Assembly: GCA_021787655.1 (NCBI GenBank)
Contig: JAJYLM010000021.1
Span: 1-20,413 of the forward strand
Direction of reading: 5' to 3'
DNA length: 20,413 bases
From: a bacterium
GTDB taxonomy: Bacteria; JAMCPX01
In this document: positions 13,472 to 20,413 of the stretch, piece by piece
Layout: every line of letters begins with the position of its first letter
Position numbering within the stretch: the stretch's first letter is position 1
Program-made: the position numbers and the translations under genes
Notes under the pieces: model-generated
The model's database searches: none
What the model saw: the letters and a program-made list of their open reading frames with translations, nothing else
Told to the model about the DNA's origin: nothing

Positions 13472-14699
13472 GAGGATGAAGATACGCGCGGATCTGCACG
13501 TTCACTCGAAGTACAGCAGGGCGACCAGCAGGGACATGGACGCAGACACCATCGCACTCTGGGCACAGCGCAAGGGTATCAACCTCATGGGAACCGGCGA
13601 CTTCACCCATCCTGCATACCTGAAGGAATTGAAACAGAAGCTCGAACCTGCAGCCGACGGACTGTTTACGCTGCGCGGATCCGGATCAGGCGTCCACTTC
13701 ATGCTGACCACCGAGATCAGCAACATCTATGCATTCAAAGGGAAAACCCGGCGCATCCACTCTGTGATCACGGCACCATCGTTTGCGGCGGTCGACGCCA
13801 TCACCACGGTGCTGCTGCGCTTCGGCAGGCTCGATTACGACGGCCGTCCCATTTTCGGATTCAGCGCTCAGGACCTCGTCAAGCTGGTGATGGACGCTTC
13901 GGACCAGTGCATGGTCATCCCTGCGCATGCATGGACGCCGTGGTACTCGGTGTTCGGCTCAAAATCCGGTTTTGATTCGCTCGACGAGTGCTTCGAAGAC
14001 CAGGCCCGGCACATCCATGCTATCGAGACCGGGCTTTCGTCTGACCCGCCCATGAACTGGCGGGTGGAGGCGCTTGACAGGATAACGCTGGTCTCCAACT
14101 CGGATGCGCACTCGCCGGAGAAGATCGGGCGTGAGGCGAACGTGTTTGATTGTGCCATGGAATACGGCGAAATCGTATCTGCACTGAAGACCAAGGACAA
14201 AAAACGGTTCCTGTTCACGCTGGAATTTTTTCCCGAGGAGGGCAAGTATCACTTCGACGGTCATCGTACCTGCAAGGTCAGCTTTTCCCCGGAACAGACC
14301 CGCCGGCACAACGGCGTCTGCCCGGTATGCGGCAAGCCCCTCACCATCGGCGTGCTCAACCGCGTGGACAGTCTCGCGACACGGCGGGACGGCGTGGTCC
14401 CGCGCAACGCCATCCCGTTCAGGCACCTCCTGCCGCTCAAGGAGATCATCGCCGGCGTTCTGGGTACAGGAGCGAACACGGTCAGGGTCAACAGGCTGTA
14501 CACCGAAGTGGTGATCGACAAAGGCATACCCGAACTTGACATCATCCATGACCTGCCTGCATCCGAGCTGAAACGCCTGCTGCCCGAACAGGTCCTTGCA
14601 GGGGTCCTGCAGGTCAGAAAAGGGACCGTGGAGGTTACCCCCGGGTACGACGGTGAGTACGGAAAGGTCAGCCTGCCGCAGGTGCAGGGTGAGGATTAA
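13470..14699 (+). CDS. Endonuclease Q-like PHP-domain DNA repair nuclease
   Basis: The protein has 409 residues from ATG 13470; ATG 13476 (MKIRADLH) is equally plausible and closer to homologue N-termini. An ATG at 13407 would overlap amrS by 50 bp and is rejected. PHP metal motifs are DLHVHSKYS (8-16), GTGDFTHP, a Glu in LTTEISNIY, and NSDAHSP. A zinc-binding insert follows with GHRTC and CPVCGKPLTIGVLNRV, the hallmark of endonuclease Q (also annotated as TIGR00375). Characterised EndoQ from Thermococcus and Bacillus nicks 5' of deaminated bases (uracil, hypoxanthine, xanthine) and abasic sites. No good ribosome site is seen. Translation probably depends on coupling to amrS 13 bp upstream. 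The lack of a PCNA or beta-clamp peptide at the C-terminus is noted but not tested. Confidence 0.9.
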   Translation: MRMKIRADLHVHSKYSRATSRDMDADTIALWAQRKGINLMGTGDFTHPAYLKELKQKLEPAADGLFTLRGSGSGVHFMLTTEISNIYAFKGKTRRIHSVITAPSFAAVDAITTVLLRFGRLDYDGRPIFGFSAQDLVKLVMDASDQCMVIPAHAWTPWYSVFGSKSGFDSLDECFEDQARHIHAIETGLSSDPPMNWRVEALDRITLVSNSDAHSPEKIGREANVFDCAMEYGEIVSALKTKDKKRFLFTLEFFPEEGKYHFDGHRTCKVSFSPEQTRRHNGVCPVCGKPLTIGVLNRVDSLATRRDGVVPRNAIPFRHLLPLKEIIAGVLGTGANTVRVNRLYTEVVIDKGIPELDIIHDLPASELKRLLPEQVLAGVLQVRKGTVEVTPGYDGEYGKVSLPQVQGED

Positions 14700-14778
14700 A
14701 CACGCGTTACTGCACGAGTACTGCGCCTGCGGTCACTCTGCTGAGGGTTTATTTTCAGAACTGCGGTGATGCTGCGTC

Positions 14779-14807
14779 TTGATAGGAACGGGGTTTACTG
14801 TTAAGAT
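14779..14807 (+). promoter_or_regulatory. Predicted sigma70 promoter of the GH5 lipoprotein gene
   Basis: TTGATA (14779-14784) and TAAGAT (14802-14807) are 17 bp apart. The predicted start near 14814 leaves a leader of about 26 nt with GGAGGA before the ATG at 14840. Prediction from motif only. The 140-bp gap after the endonuclease Q gene shows no convincing terminator. Confidence 0.45.
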
Positions 14808-14839
14808 ATTTGTAGAACTATAGAAACGGAGGAGAAACA

Positions 14840-16420
14840 ATGCACAAGTGCAGAACAAGGTTGCTCGGATTCACCGCTCTCATGGTTATGGTCGTGGTCG
14901 TTCTGGGTTCATGCTCGGGAACAAAGTCATCGTCACCGCTGCCTCCCCTGACGACAAAAACCCTCAGCTGGGTTAATGAGGACAACGGCGTGCTGGTCGA
15001 CCAGTACGGCAGACAGGTTTTGCTGCACGGGGTCAACGCAAAATTCGAAAACCTGTTTGACGTGACCTTCAGCGACGGAAGGACGCGCAACGAAGACCTC
15101 GCGAGCTTCACGGATGCGCAGATACAGCTCATGGCACACCTCGGTTTCAACTTCATACGTCTTGCCGTCAACTGGAGCGGACTCGAGCCAACGGAGGGGA
15201 CGTTCAACACAGCCAACCTCGATCTCCTGGACAGCGTGATCCAGAGCGCCCGGAATGCCGGTATCTATGTGCTGATCGACTACCACGAAGACGCCTATTC
15301 AAAGGAGATCGGCGAGGACGGAGCACCCTTGTGGGCCATCATACCGACGCCGACGACCCTGCTCAGCGGCCCCATTGCCCAGGGACCAAACCTGTCCTGC
15401 CCGTGCTATGACCTGAATGCGCGGCGCGTATCAGCCCCGGTGATCGACGCGTTCAACTCGTTCTGGGAAGATGTCGATAATCTGCAGGAGCGGTTCATGC
15501 CCCTGTGGCAGCTCGTTGCATCCCGGTACGCAAACAACGATACCGTGATAGGCTATGAAGATATGAATGAGCCCGTTGCAATCCTGACACCCAACGGACT
15601 GAGCCTGCTGGACGCTTTCCACGTCAAGGCCGACCACTTCCTGCGCACGGTCGACCGCAACCACCTGTTCTGGCTCGAACCCGAGGTTACAACGCGCAAT
15701 TTTTCGCTCAAGTATCCTCTGCGGTCCTCTCCTTTTCCGGATAAAAACATCGTCTACGCCTTCCATCTGTACCCCGGGTTGGCCGGACTCAATTTTTCGA
15801 CCTACAGCGACTGGTTTACTGCATTGACAGCGACCTTCAACTCCGCCATTGCAGAGGCACAGTCCTACGGCGCTGTCCCGGTCCTCGACGAATGGGGCAC
15901 CAACCTCCACCTCGGTACCTGGGCGGATCAACGGCCCTATATTCAGGCACTCATGGAACTTGCCGATGAGCGGTTCATGGGCAATGCATTCTGGGACTGG
16001 ACCGACTTCGGGGACAGCGCGACTGACTCATGGGGCTGCTACTCATGGGATTACACGGTCAACGGCTTTACCGCATCCGAACCGGGCCTCGACACCTTGT
16101 CCAAACCGTACATGCTTGCCGTACCCGGAAGGTTCGTGAGCAACGTCTTTGATTACGCCACGAACACGCTGACTGTTTCGTTCAAGGCCAACGGCGGCGA
16201 AGGCGCCCCGCTTGCATTCATCCCGCACCACGCATATCCGGACGGGTTCATCCTGCTGCTCGACGGAGTGCAGACAGATGTCAGCATCGATCCGCAGACA
16301 CAGCGCGTGCTGGTCCCCTGGCATGGGCAGAGCGGTGAGCATACGATCGTCATCGAACCGCAACCCGTGCAGGTCCCTGTCCTGACCAAAAAACCCGGGG
16401 GCGTGTCATGGGACTTGTAA
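14840..16420 (+). CDS. GH5-family glycoside hydrolase lipoprotein (endoglycosylceramidase-like)
   Basis: The protein has 526 residues. It has a signal peptide with lipobox LGSC (modified Cys25), so it is likely a membrane-anchored lipoprotein. The TIM-barrel landmarks of clan GH-A are GFNFIRLAVNWSGLEP (102-117), IDYHEDAYS (147-154), DMNEP with the presumed acid/base Glu244, AFHLYPG, and LDEWGT with the presumed nucleophile Glu351. A beta-sandwich domain (about 430-510, ending GEHTIVIEPQPV) resembles the GH5 C-terminal domain of endoglycosylceramidases. The likely substrates are glycolipids or beta-glucosides, but the substrate is inference. GGAGGA lies seven bases before the ATG. The 3' end overlaps the aldolase start by 13 bp, implying coupled translation. 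Confidence 0.88.
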   Translation: MHKCRTRLLGFTALMVMVVVVLGSCSGTKSSSPLPPLTTKTLSWVNEDNGVLVDQYGRQVLLHGVNAKFENLFDVTFSDGRTRNEDLASFTDAQIQLMAHLGFNFIRLAVNWSGLEPTEGTFNTANLDLLDSVIQSARNAGIYVLIDYHEDAYSKEIGEDGAPLWAIIPTPTTLLSGPIAQGPNLSCPCYDLNARRVSAPVIDAFNSFWEDVDNLQERFMPLWQLVASRYANNDTVIGYEDMNEPVAILTPNGLSLLDAFHVKADHFLRTVDRNHLFWLEPEVTTRNFSLKYPLRSSPFPDKNIVYAFHLYPGLAGLNFSTYSDWFTALTATFNSAIAEAQSYGAVPVLDEWGTNLHLGTWADQRPYIQALMELADERFMGNAFWDWTDFGDSATDSWGCYSWDYTVNGFTASEPGLDTLSKPYMLAVPGRFVSNVFDYATNTLTVSFKANGGEGAPLAFIPHHAYPDGFILLLDGVQTDVSIDPQTQRVLVPWHGQSGEHTIVIEPQPVQVPVLTKKPGGVSWDL

Positions 16421-17331
16421 ACCTTGCCACGGTTCTCGCAAAGGCGCAGAAACAGGGGTATGCAGTCGGCGCATTCAACTTCATCAACATGGAGGTGCTG
16501 CAGGGTATCCTCGATGCCGCCGTTGAGGCGCACGCACCGGTGATCCTGCAGACGACCGAGGGGGCAATCGAATACGCCGGCATTGAGTACCTCGCCGCAC
16601 TGGCACGGACTGCTGCTGGCTCGGCCGGCATAGACGTCGTGCTCCACCTGGATCACGGCAAGCACCTCGAGACCGTCGTGCAGGCCATCCGGCACGGCTA
16701 CACCTCGGTCATGATGGACGCCTCTGACAAAACCTACGGCGACAACCTGGACATAACAAAGCAGGTTGTGCGCATCGCCCACATGGTGAATGTCTCGGTC
16801 GAGGCCGAGCTCGGAAGGCTCAAAGGCATAGAAGACACGGTCAGCGTCCGGGACGCACAGGCATCGCTCGTGGACCCGGAACAGGCACAGGCCTTTGCCA
16901 GGGAAACCGGCGTCGACGCGCTTGCCCCGGCAATCGGAACATCCCATGGTGCGTTCAAATTCAAGGGTACGCCGCGGCTCGACTTCCAGCGGCTCGAACA
17001 GGTCGCACGTCTTACCGGTATACCGCTGGTCCTGCACGGCGCATCGAGTGTACCTGCAGGGACCGTCAAAAAGGCAAACGACTATGGTGCTGCGATCAAA
17101 GGGGCTGCGGGCGTCCCGGACGACATCATGAAACAGGCGATCAGCAAGGGTATTTGCAAGATCAACACGGACACGGACCTCCGGCTTTCCTTCACCGCAG
17201 GGATCCGTGAGGAGCTGACGAACCACCCGGAGGTGTTCGATCTCCGGAATATCCTCGGCCCTGCGCGCCAGGCAGTCAAGTCCATGGTCCTGAACAGGAT
17301 CGAGGTGTTCGGGTCCGCAGGAAAAGGGTAA
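16408..17331 (+). CDS. fba: Class II fructose-bisphosphate aldolase
   Basis: The protein has 307 residues. Zinc ligands and catalytic residues typical of class II aldolases are HLDHG (Asp82 catalytic, His83 zinc), EAELG (Glu134), GTSHG (His180) and LHGASS (His210). The phosphate-binding KINTDTDLR segment is near 251-259. It cleaves or forms fructose-1,6-bisphosphate from DHAP and glyceraldehyde-3-phosphate in the cytoplasm. Tagatose-bisphosphate aldolase (GatY/KbaY) is closely related and cannot be excluded by reading. The start lies inside the end of the GH5 gene (13-bp overlap), with only a GGGGG stretch as ribosome site. An unpaired 5-bp hairpin at 17399-17413 has no T-tract and is not called as terminator. 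Confidence 0.94.
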   Translation: MGLVNLATVLAKAQKQGYAVGAFNFINMEVLQGILDAAVEAHAPVILQTTEGAIEYAGIEYLAALARTAAGSAGIDVVLHLDHGKHLETVVQAIRHGYTSVMMDASDKTYGDNLDITKQVVRIAHMVNVSVEAELGRLKGIEDTVSVRDAQASLVDPEQAQAFARETGVDALAPAIGTSHGAFKFKGTPRLDFQRLEQVARLTGIPLVLHGASSVPAGTVKKANDYGAAIKGAAGVPDDIMKQAISKGICKINTDTDLRLSFTAGIREELTNHPEVFDLRNILGPARQAVKSMVLNRIEVFGSAGKG

Positions 17332-17425
17332 GTGCTGTCGCCATGTCCGGCGATATCCTCTCCATAGTCTGACCGCCGGTTGGCACCTTCCCTCAATCCC
17401 TCCGGTCTGGAGGCTGTATCATGAT

Positions 17426-17520
17426 GTCATTGCGAGGAGCAGAGCAACGAAGCAATCTCTCAAAACACTCTCGAAAATAAACACGAGATTGCCACGCCCA
17501 CTTCGTTCGCTGTCAATGAC
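17426..17520. repeat. Palindromic intergenic repeat (REP/MITE-like)
   Basis: The left arm begins GTCATTGCGAGG and runs to GAAGCAATCTC. The right arm begins GAGATTGCCACG and ends CGCTGTCAATGAC. The arms are imperfect inverted repeats around a short AT-rich centre. From memory, elements starting GTCATTGCGAGGAGC are common and multi-copy in Deltaproteobacteria and Nitrospirota. It lies between the convergent fba and yfhO-like genes, occupying nearly half of the 215-bp gap. No transposase is present. Confidence 0.75.
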
Positions 17521-17546
17521 CATTTTGAATATTGAATCTTTAATAT

Positions 17547-19940
17547 TTAATTTCTTATTTTGAGCGTCTTCATCACCAGCATGCCTATCACCAGTACCGA
17601 TGCCGCCAGCGATACGATCAACCCAAGAGAAAACATCCGGGGCGCATAGACGATCCTTGCTGTATAGCTGCCCGCCGGCAGTTCGATCCCCTGGAACAGC
17701 TCATTCACATGGTACAGGGGAACTTCCCTGTCGCCGATGTAGGCATGCCAGCCCGGATAGGAGGGCTCATTGACAACGAGAAAACCGCTGCTGGCCGCAT
17801 TGACCCTGAGCACATGCTCCCCCGGCGCATCCCCGATGTCTGTCAGGTGTATATTCGCATTGTCCGGTATACTGCTCTTCTCGATGCCCTGCACCAGCGC
17901 TGTGCCCAGAAGCCCGGGTTCATGCTTTGACAGGATCGCAAGCGCCTCCCGGCCGCCTGCAACAGGCTGCACGCTGTCCGCAAGGTACACGGCTGGCAGT
18001 GCGTCTGGATTTTCCCAGATACAGATGTCCCCAGAGCAATACTTGTTCGTGTATTCGGCAGGGTCGACGACCGTGGACGCGGTAAAGAGCAGGTACCTGA
18101 TGCCTGCGATGCTTGCAATGACATGGTCCGGAGGTACCGCGGGACGTGATCGCGGATCACTGCCGTTGCTTCCGAGGAGCGGCGTACTTTCCGGAAACAG
18201 TGCGAAAAGAAACCTCTGGTACCTGAGTGAAACCGTTATGTCGTACCCGCTGAAAAAACGGACACCGTAATTCATGTTCAGGTCCGGTACCATGATATCG
18301 TCGCCCGCATACACCGTGTACTCCGGCGTAGCAAGCTGCCTGAGCCGCTGGATCAGCGGCGTCGTCGCGGTGAGGTCACGCGCAGGGGGATCCGGGTTAT
18401 ACCGCATGCCGAAGAGGAACAGGTCTGCTGCTGTCAGCAGGACGAGGGCCGTTGCCGCGCTCCGCGGGGCCCGCTTTGCCCGCAGCAGGACAATGACCGT
18501 ACCTGCGAGAAAGAACAGGGCGATCGAAAATTGAACAATAAAAAATGCTATGACAGCGGGATCAGTGACCGCATACCGCTGTCCTGTGAGCATCCTTACC
18601 ACGGTGCCGACGGTGATTGCCCACTGCGACTGAACGTGCGTGACCGCATACACGAGTATCGGGAGTACCAGGACAGCAGCCGCTCCCAGTCCAGTAAAAC
18701 GGCTGCTGTGCACGTCCGGTGCCGCCGTATCGAGAACGCTCTGTACGCCGAACCCTGCGAGCACGGACATGCTCAGGACAGTCAGCAGATAATACCAGCT
18801 CCCGCCTGCGGCAAATAAAGGCAGGTGCAAAATCCAGGAAAAAGGCGGTACATTCATCGTCAGGCACAGGGCCGCGAATCCTGTGGCGATAAACGGGATT
18901 GTCTGTCTGCCGTAGCGCCTGCTGCGGACAATTGCGAGGATCGCCAGCAGGAGCGGCGCCATTCCGATGAATGCGTACACAAAGGTCTGACGGTTCAGGT
19001 CATGGTCCCACCAGTAGCTGAAGGAGGCGTTCGAGTTGACGTATGGTACAAACCACATCATGAGAAGTGCAGAGAGCGGACGCACGGGCGAGCCGCTGTT
19101 CGTTGCTGTCCTGTACAGCAGGGGCTCGCTGTTCAAAAGGATCTGGATGAACGGAAGCAGCTGCACCGCCGCAATGCAGGTCCCGAGCACGACGCCTGCC
19201 GCCGCTGAGAGCAGCATCGTTATTCTATGTCTTTCCGTGAACGTGATCCTGACAGCGGCGTAGATCAAAAGGCCGGTAATACCGACCGCGGTTGTTTCAG
19301 CATGCCCGGACAGGAACGACAGTCCAACCGCTGCAGAAAGAGCGGCGATGCCGGGAACTGCTGACTTCCCCTGTTGCCCGGACGATCGCACGATCCGCTC
19401 GAAAAAATACAACATCCACGGAATAAAGCTGCCCGCTGCCGTGGAGGTGAGCAGGTGGAGGTACATGATCATGTACGCTGAAAACGTCCACGCCATACTG
19501 CCGAGAAGACACGCTGCAATGTCGAGTCCGAACAGATCCAGGAGCAGGTACATCCCGATCCCTGCGACGAGGAGCCTGAGGATAGCCATGACGAGGAATC
19601 CATGGGCAAAGGAAAAGGGCAGGCTGGCGAGATTGAAGACCGAGAGCACGCCGCTCTGATCGTTTGCAAAGAACGGGGCACCGCCGTAGATGTACGGGTT
19701 CCAGAGCGGAAAATGGTGCTCGTGGATCTGGTCATAGAACAATTTCCTGAACGGTATGAACATCAGAGCACCGTCACCCTGGAGCACGTTGTGCGGCAGC
19801 GGATGACTGTATTCATTCCACGGCTTTGACAGGTAAATCATGTCCGCGGGTGCGTACACAGCGTCCGGTCTCAGGATATCAGGTAAAAAAAATACCAGGA
19901 TCAAACCAGCGAGTATCACAATCCCCTGCAACCGTTTCAT
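17547..19940 (-). CDS. YfhO-family polytopic membrane protein
   Basis: The protein has 797 residues from ATG 19940. A TTG at 19976 would add 12 polar residues and overlap the -35, so it is rejected. The N-terminal segment (about 5-24) is hydrophobic. It is followed by APADMIYLSKPW, then HFPLWNPYIYGGAPFFANDQS, the characteristic YfhO signature. About a dozen membrane segments extend to around residue 500. A soluble region follows (about 510-755, with MVPDLNMNYGVRFFSGYD and PSYPGWHAYIGD), then one last membrane helix before the C-terminus. The family is thought to have a GT-C-like glycosyltransferase fold. In Firmicutes, members glycosylate teichoic acids; the substrate here is unknown. The promoter TTGCCA-18-TATAAA ends six bases before the ATG and no Shine-Dalgarno site is seen. 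Confidence 0.87.
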   Translation of the reverse strand: MKRLQGIVILAGLILVFFLPDILRPDAVYAPADMIYLSKPWNEYSHPLPHNVLQGDGALMFIPFRKLFYDQIHEHHFPLWNPYIYGGAPFFANDQSGVLSVFNLASLPFSFAHGFLVMAILRLLVAGIGMYLLLDLFGLDIAACLLGSMAWTFSAYMIMYLHLLTSTAAGSFIPWMLYFFERIVRSSGQQGKSAVPGIAALSAAVGLSFLSGHAETTAVGITGLLIYAAVRITFTERHRITMLLSAAAGVVLGTCIAAVQLLPFIQILLNSEPLLYRTATNSGSPVRPLSALLMMWFVPYVNSNASFSYWWDHDLNRQTFVYAFIGMAPLLLAILAIVRSRRYGRQTIPFIATGFAALCLTMNVPPFSWILHLPLFAAGGSWYYLLTVLSMSVLAGFGVQSVLDTAAPDVHSSRFTGLGAAAVLVLPILVYAVTHVQSQWAITVGTVVRMLTGQRYAVTDPAVIAFFIVQFSIALFFLAGTVIVLLRAKRAPRSAATALVLLTAADLFLFGMRYNPDPPARDLTATTPLIQRLRQLATPEYTVYAGDDIMVPDLNMNYGVRFFSGYDITVSLRYQRFLFALFPESTPLLGSNGSDPRSRPAVPPDHVIASIAGIRYLLFTASTVVDPAEYTNKYCSGDICIWENPDALPAVYLADSVQPVAGGREALAILSKHEPGLLGTALVQGIEKSSIPDNANIHLTDIGDAPGEHVLRVNAASSGFLVVNEPSYPGWHAYIGDREVPLYHVNELFQGIELPAGSYTARIVYAPRMFSLGLIVSLAASVLVIGMLVMKTLKIRN

Positions 19941-19946
19941 GGGCTG

Positions 19947-19976
19947 TTTATACCATGGTCTTCCTGAACCTGGCAA
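19947..19976 (-). promoter_or_regulatory. yfhO-like gene promoter, extended -10, predicted leaderless
   Basis: Minus-strand TTGCCA (19976-19971), an 18-bp spacer ending in TGG, and TATAAA (19952-19947) form a good promoter. Six bases (CAGCCC) separate the -10 from the ATG at 19940, placing the expected transcript start on the start codon. Confidence 0.6.
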
Positions 19977-20004
19977 TTGCCGTCAGCGTCATACGGAATT
20001 CCTG

Positions 20005-20033
20005 TTGACACCCCTGCCGGAGACGGGTATTGG
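20005..20033 (+). promoter_or_regulatory. Possible promoter of the dCMP-deaminase-like gene
   Basis: A perfect TTGACA (20005-20010) is followed after 17 bp by TATTGG (20028-20033), a weak -10. Seven bases then lead to the ATG at 20041, and no Shine-Dalgarno site is present. This again suggests little or no leader. Confidence 0.35.
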
Positions 20034-20040
20034 TATCGGC

Positions 20041-20413
20041 ATGGATCCGCATCAGAACACAAAGGCTTTCGAACGTCCGGGATGGGACGAGTACTTCCTT
20101 GAAATAGCCCGGGTTGTTTCTTCGCGCTCCACGTGCATCAGGAGAAAGTACGGCGCCGTGATCGTCAAGGACAATGTCATAATCAGCACGGGCTACAACG
20201 GATCACCACGGGGCATGACGAACTGCTCGGACATCAACCTGTGCAGGCGCAAGGAGCTCAATGTACCGCCGGGCGAGCGTTACGAACTGTGCGAAGGTGT
20301 CCATGCTGAGCAGAACGCGATCATCAGCGGCATGCCCGAACGCATGAAGGACGCGACGATATACATCGCGGGCCAGGAAGTCGAAAAGCCGGGGCATGCG
20401 GACGGAAGGCCGT
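20041..20413 (+). CDS. dCMP deaminase-like cytidine deaminase family protein (3' end outside window)
   Basis: 124 residues are visible. The family motifs are STCIRRKYGAVIVKD (30-44), STGYNGSPRGM (49-59), and the zinc/catalytic HAEQNAI (His88, Glu90). Cys62, Cys68 and Cys84 between them fit the extra zinc cluster of ComEB-type dCMP deaminases. The second zinc motif (PCxxC) would lie beyond the window edge. The enzyme deaminates dCMP to dUMP, feeding thymidylate synthesis. The ATG at 20041 is the first in frame and has no ribosome site. The gene is divergent from the yfhO-like gene across 100 bp that holds both predicted promoters. Confidence 0.9.
   Translation, partial: MDPHQNTKAFERPGWDEYFLEIARVVSSRSTCIRRKYGAVIVKDNVIISTGYNGSPRGMTNCSDINLCRRKELNVPPGERYELCEGVHAEQNAIISGMPERMKDATIYIAGQEVEKPGHADGRP

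Noticed and set aside
16153..17226. Long minus-strand open frame (about 357 codons) opposite the GH5 and aldolase genes
   Set aside because: The aldolase and hydrolase on the plus strand have full catalytic motifs. The antisense product shows no family signature.
7097..17331. MtnA plus the class II aldolase as a methylthioadenosine (DHAP-type) shunt
   Set aside because: The aldolase at 16408 has fructose-bisphosphate aldolase motifs, not those of the fuculose-phosphate type used in that shunt. The genes are on opposite strands and 8 kb apart.
17399..17413. Hairpin CCTCC-GGTCT-GGAGG after the aldolase gene as a rho-independent terminator
   Set aside because: The stem is only 5 bp and no T-run follows on either strand.

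Overview
The window is 20.4 kb of densely coded, GC-rich bacterial chromosome with no intergenic gap above about 220 bp. It carries 15 protein genes; the two at the edges are cut off. I see no rRNA, tRNA, CRISPR array, phage genes or transposase. The gene families and the two palindromic repeats recall uncultured Nitrospirota or Desulfobacterota, but no gene here proves the lineage. The relevant families are a di-haem peroxidase, LexA/UmuD with a Y-family polymerase, endonuclease Q, AmrS, an ACAD10/11-type dehydrogenase, and a YfhO membrane protein.

Positions 1-3907 hold a di-haem cytochrome c peroxidase (minus strand, 3' end outside the window), followed by a DNA-damage cassette. An SRAP/YedK-type abasic-site crosslinking protein (minus) is divergent from a LexA/UmuD-like repressor (plus), which is followed by a DinB-type polymerase (plus). 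The 90 bp between the divergent genes contains a near-consensus sigma70 promoter whose 17-bp spacer holds a perfect 16-bp LexA-type palindrome. A twin-hairpin palindromic repeat separates the repressor from the polymerase.

Positions 3970-12289 hold a six-gene minus-strand block read in the order gatB, asmA-family gene, mtnA, acyl-CoA dehydrogenase, APH-fold kinase, short-chain dehydrogenase. Spacings run from a 4-bp overlap to 45 bp, so it is probably one operon. The last three genes match the parts of the levulinate / 4-hydroxyacyl-CoA route (kinase, ACAD, SDR) known from Pseudomonas Lva and from the fused mammalian ACAD10/11 proteins.

Positions 12467-17331 hold four plus-strand genes. The AmmeMemoRadiSam radical SAM enzyme AmrS is followed after 13 bp by an endonuclease Q-like PHP nuclease. 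Then, behind its own promoter, a GH5 lipoprotein overlaps a class II fructose-bisphosphate aldolase by 13 bp. A palindromic intergenic repeat follows.

Positions 17547-20413 hold a large YfhO-family membrane protein (minus), divergent from a dCMP-deaminase-like gene (plus, 3' end outside the window).

The most notable structural signal is that the SRAP, lexA and yfhO genes each have a -10 element followed by exactly six bases and then the ATG, with no Shine-Dalgarno sequence, which predicts leaderless mRNAs. Other genes (peroxidase, amrS, the GH5 gene, acyl-CoA dehydrogenase, SDR) have strong Shine-Dalgarno sites, so both initiation modes appear side by side.
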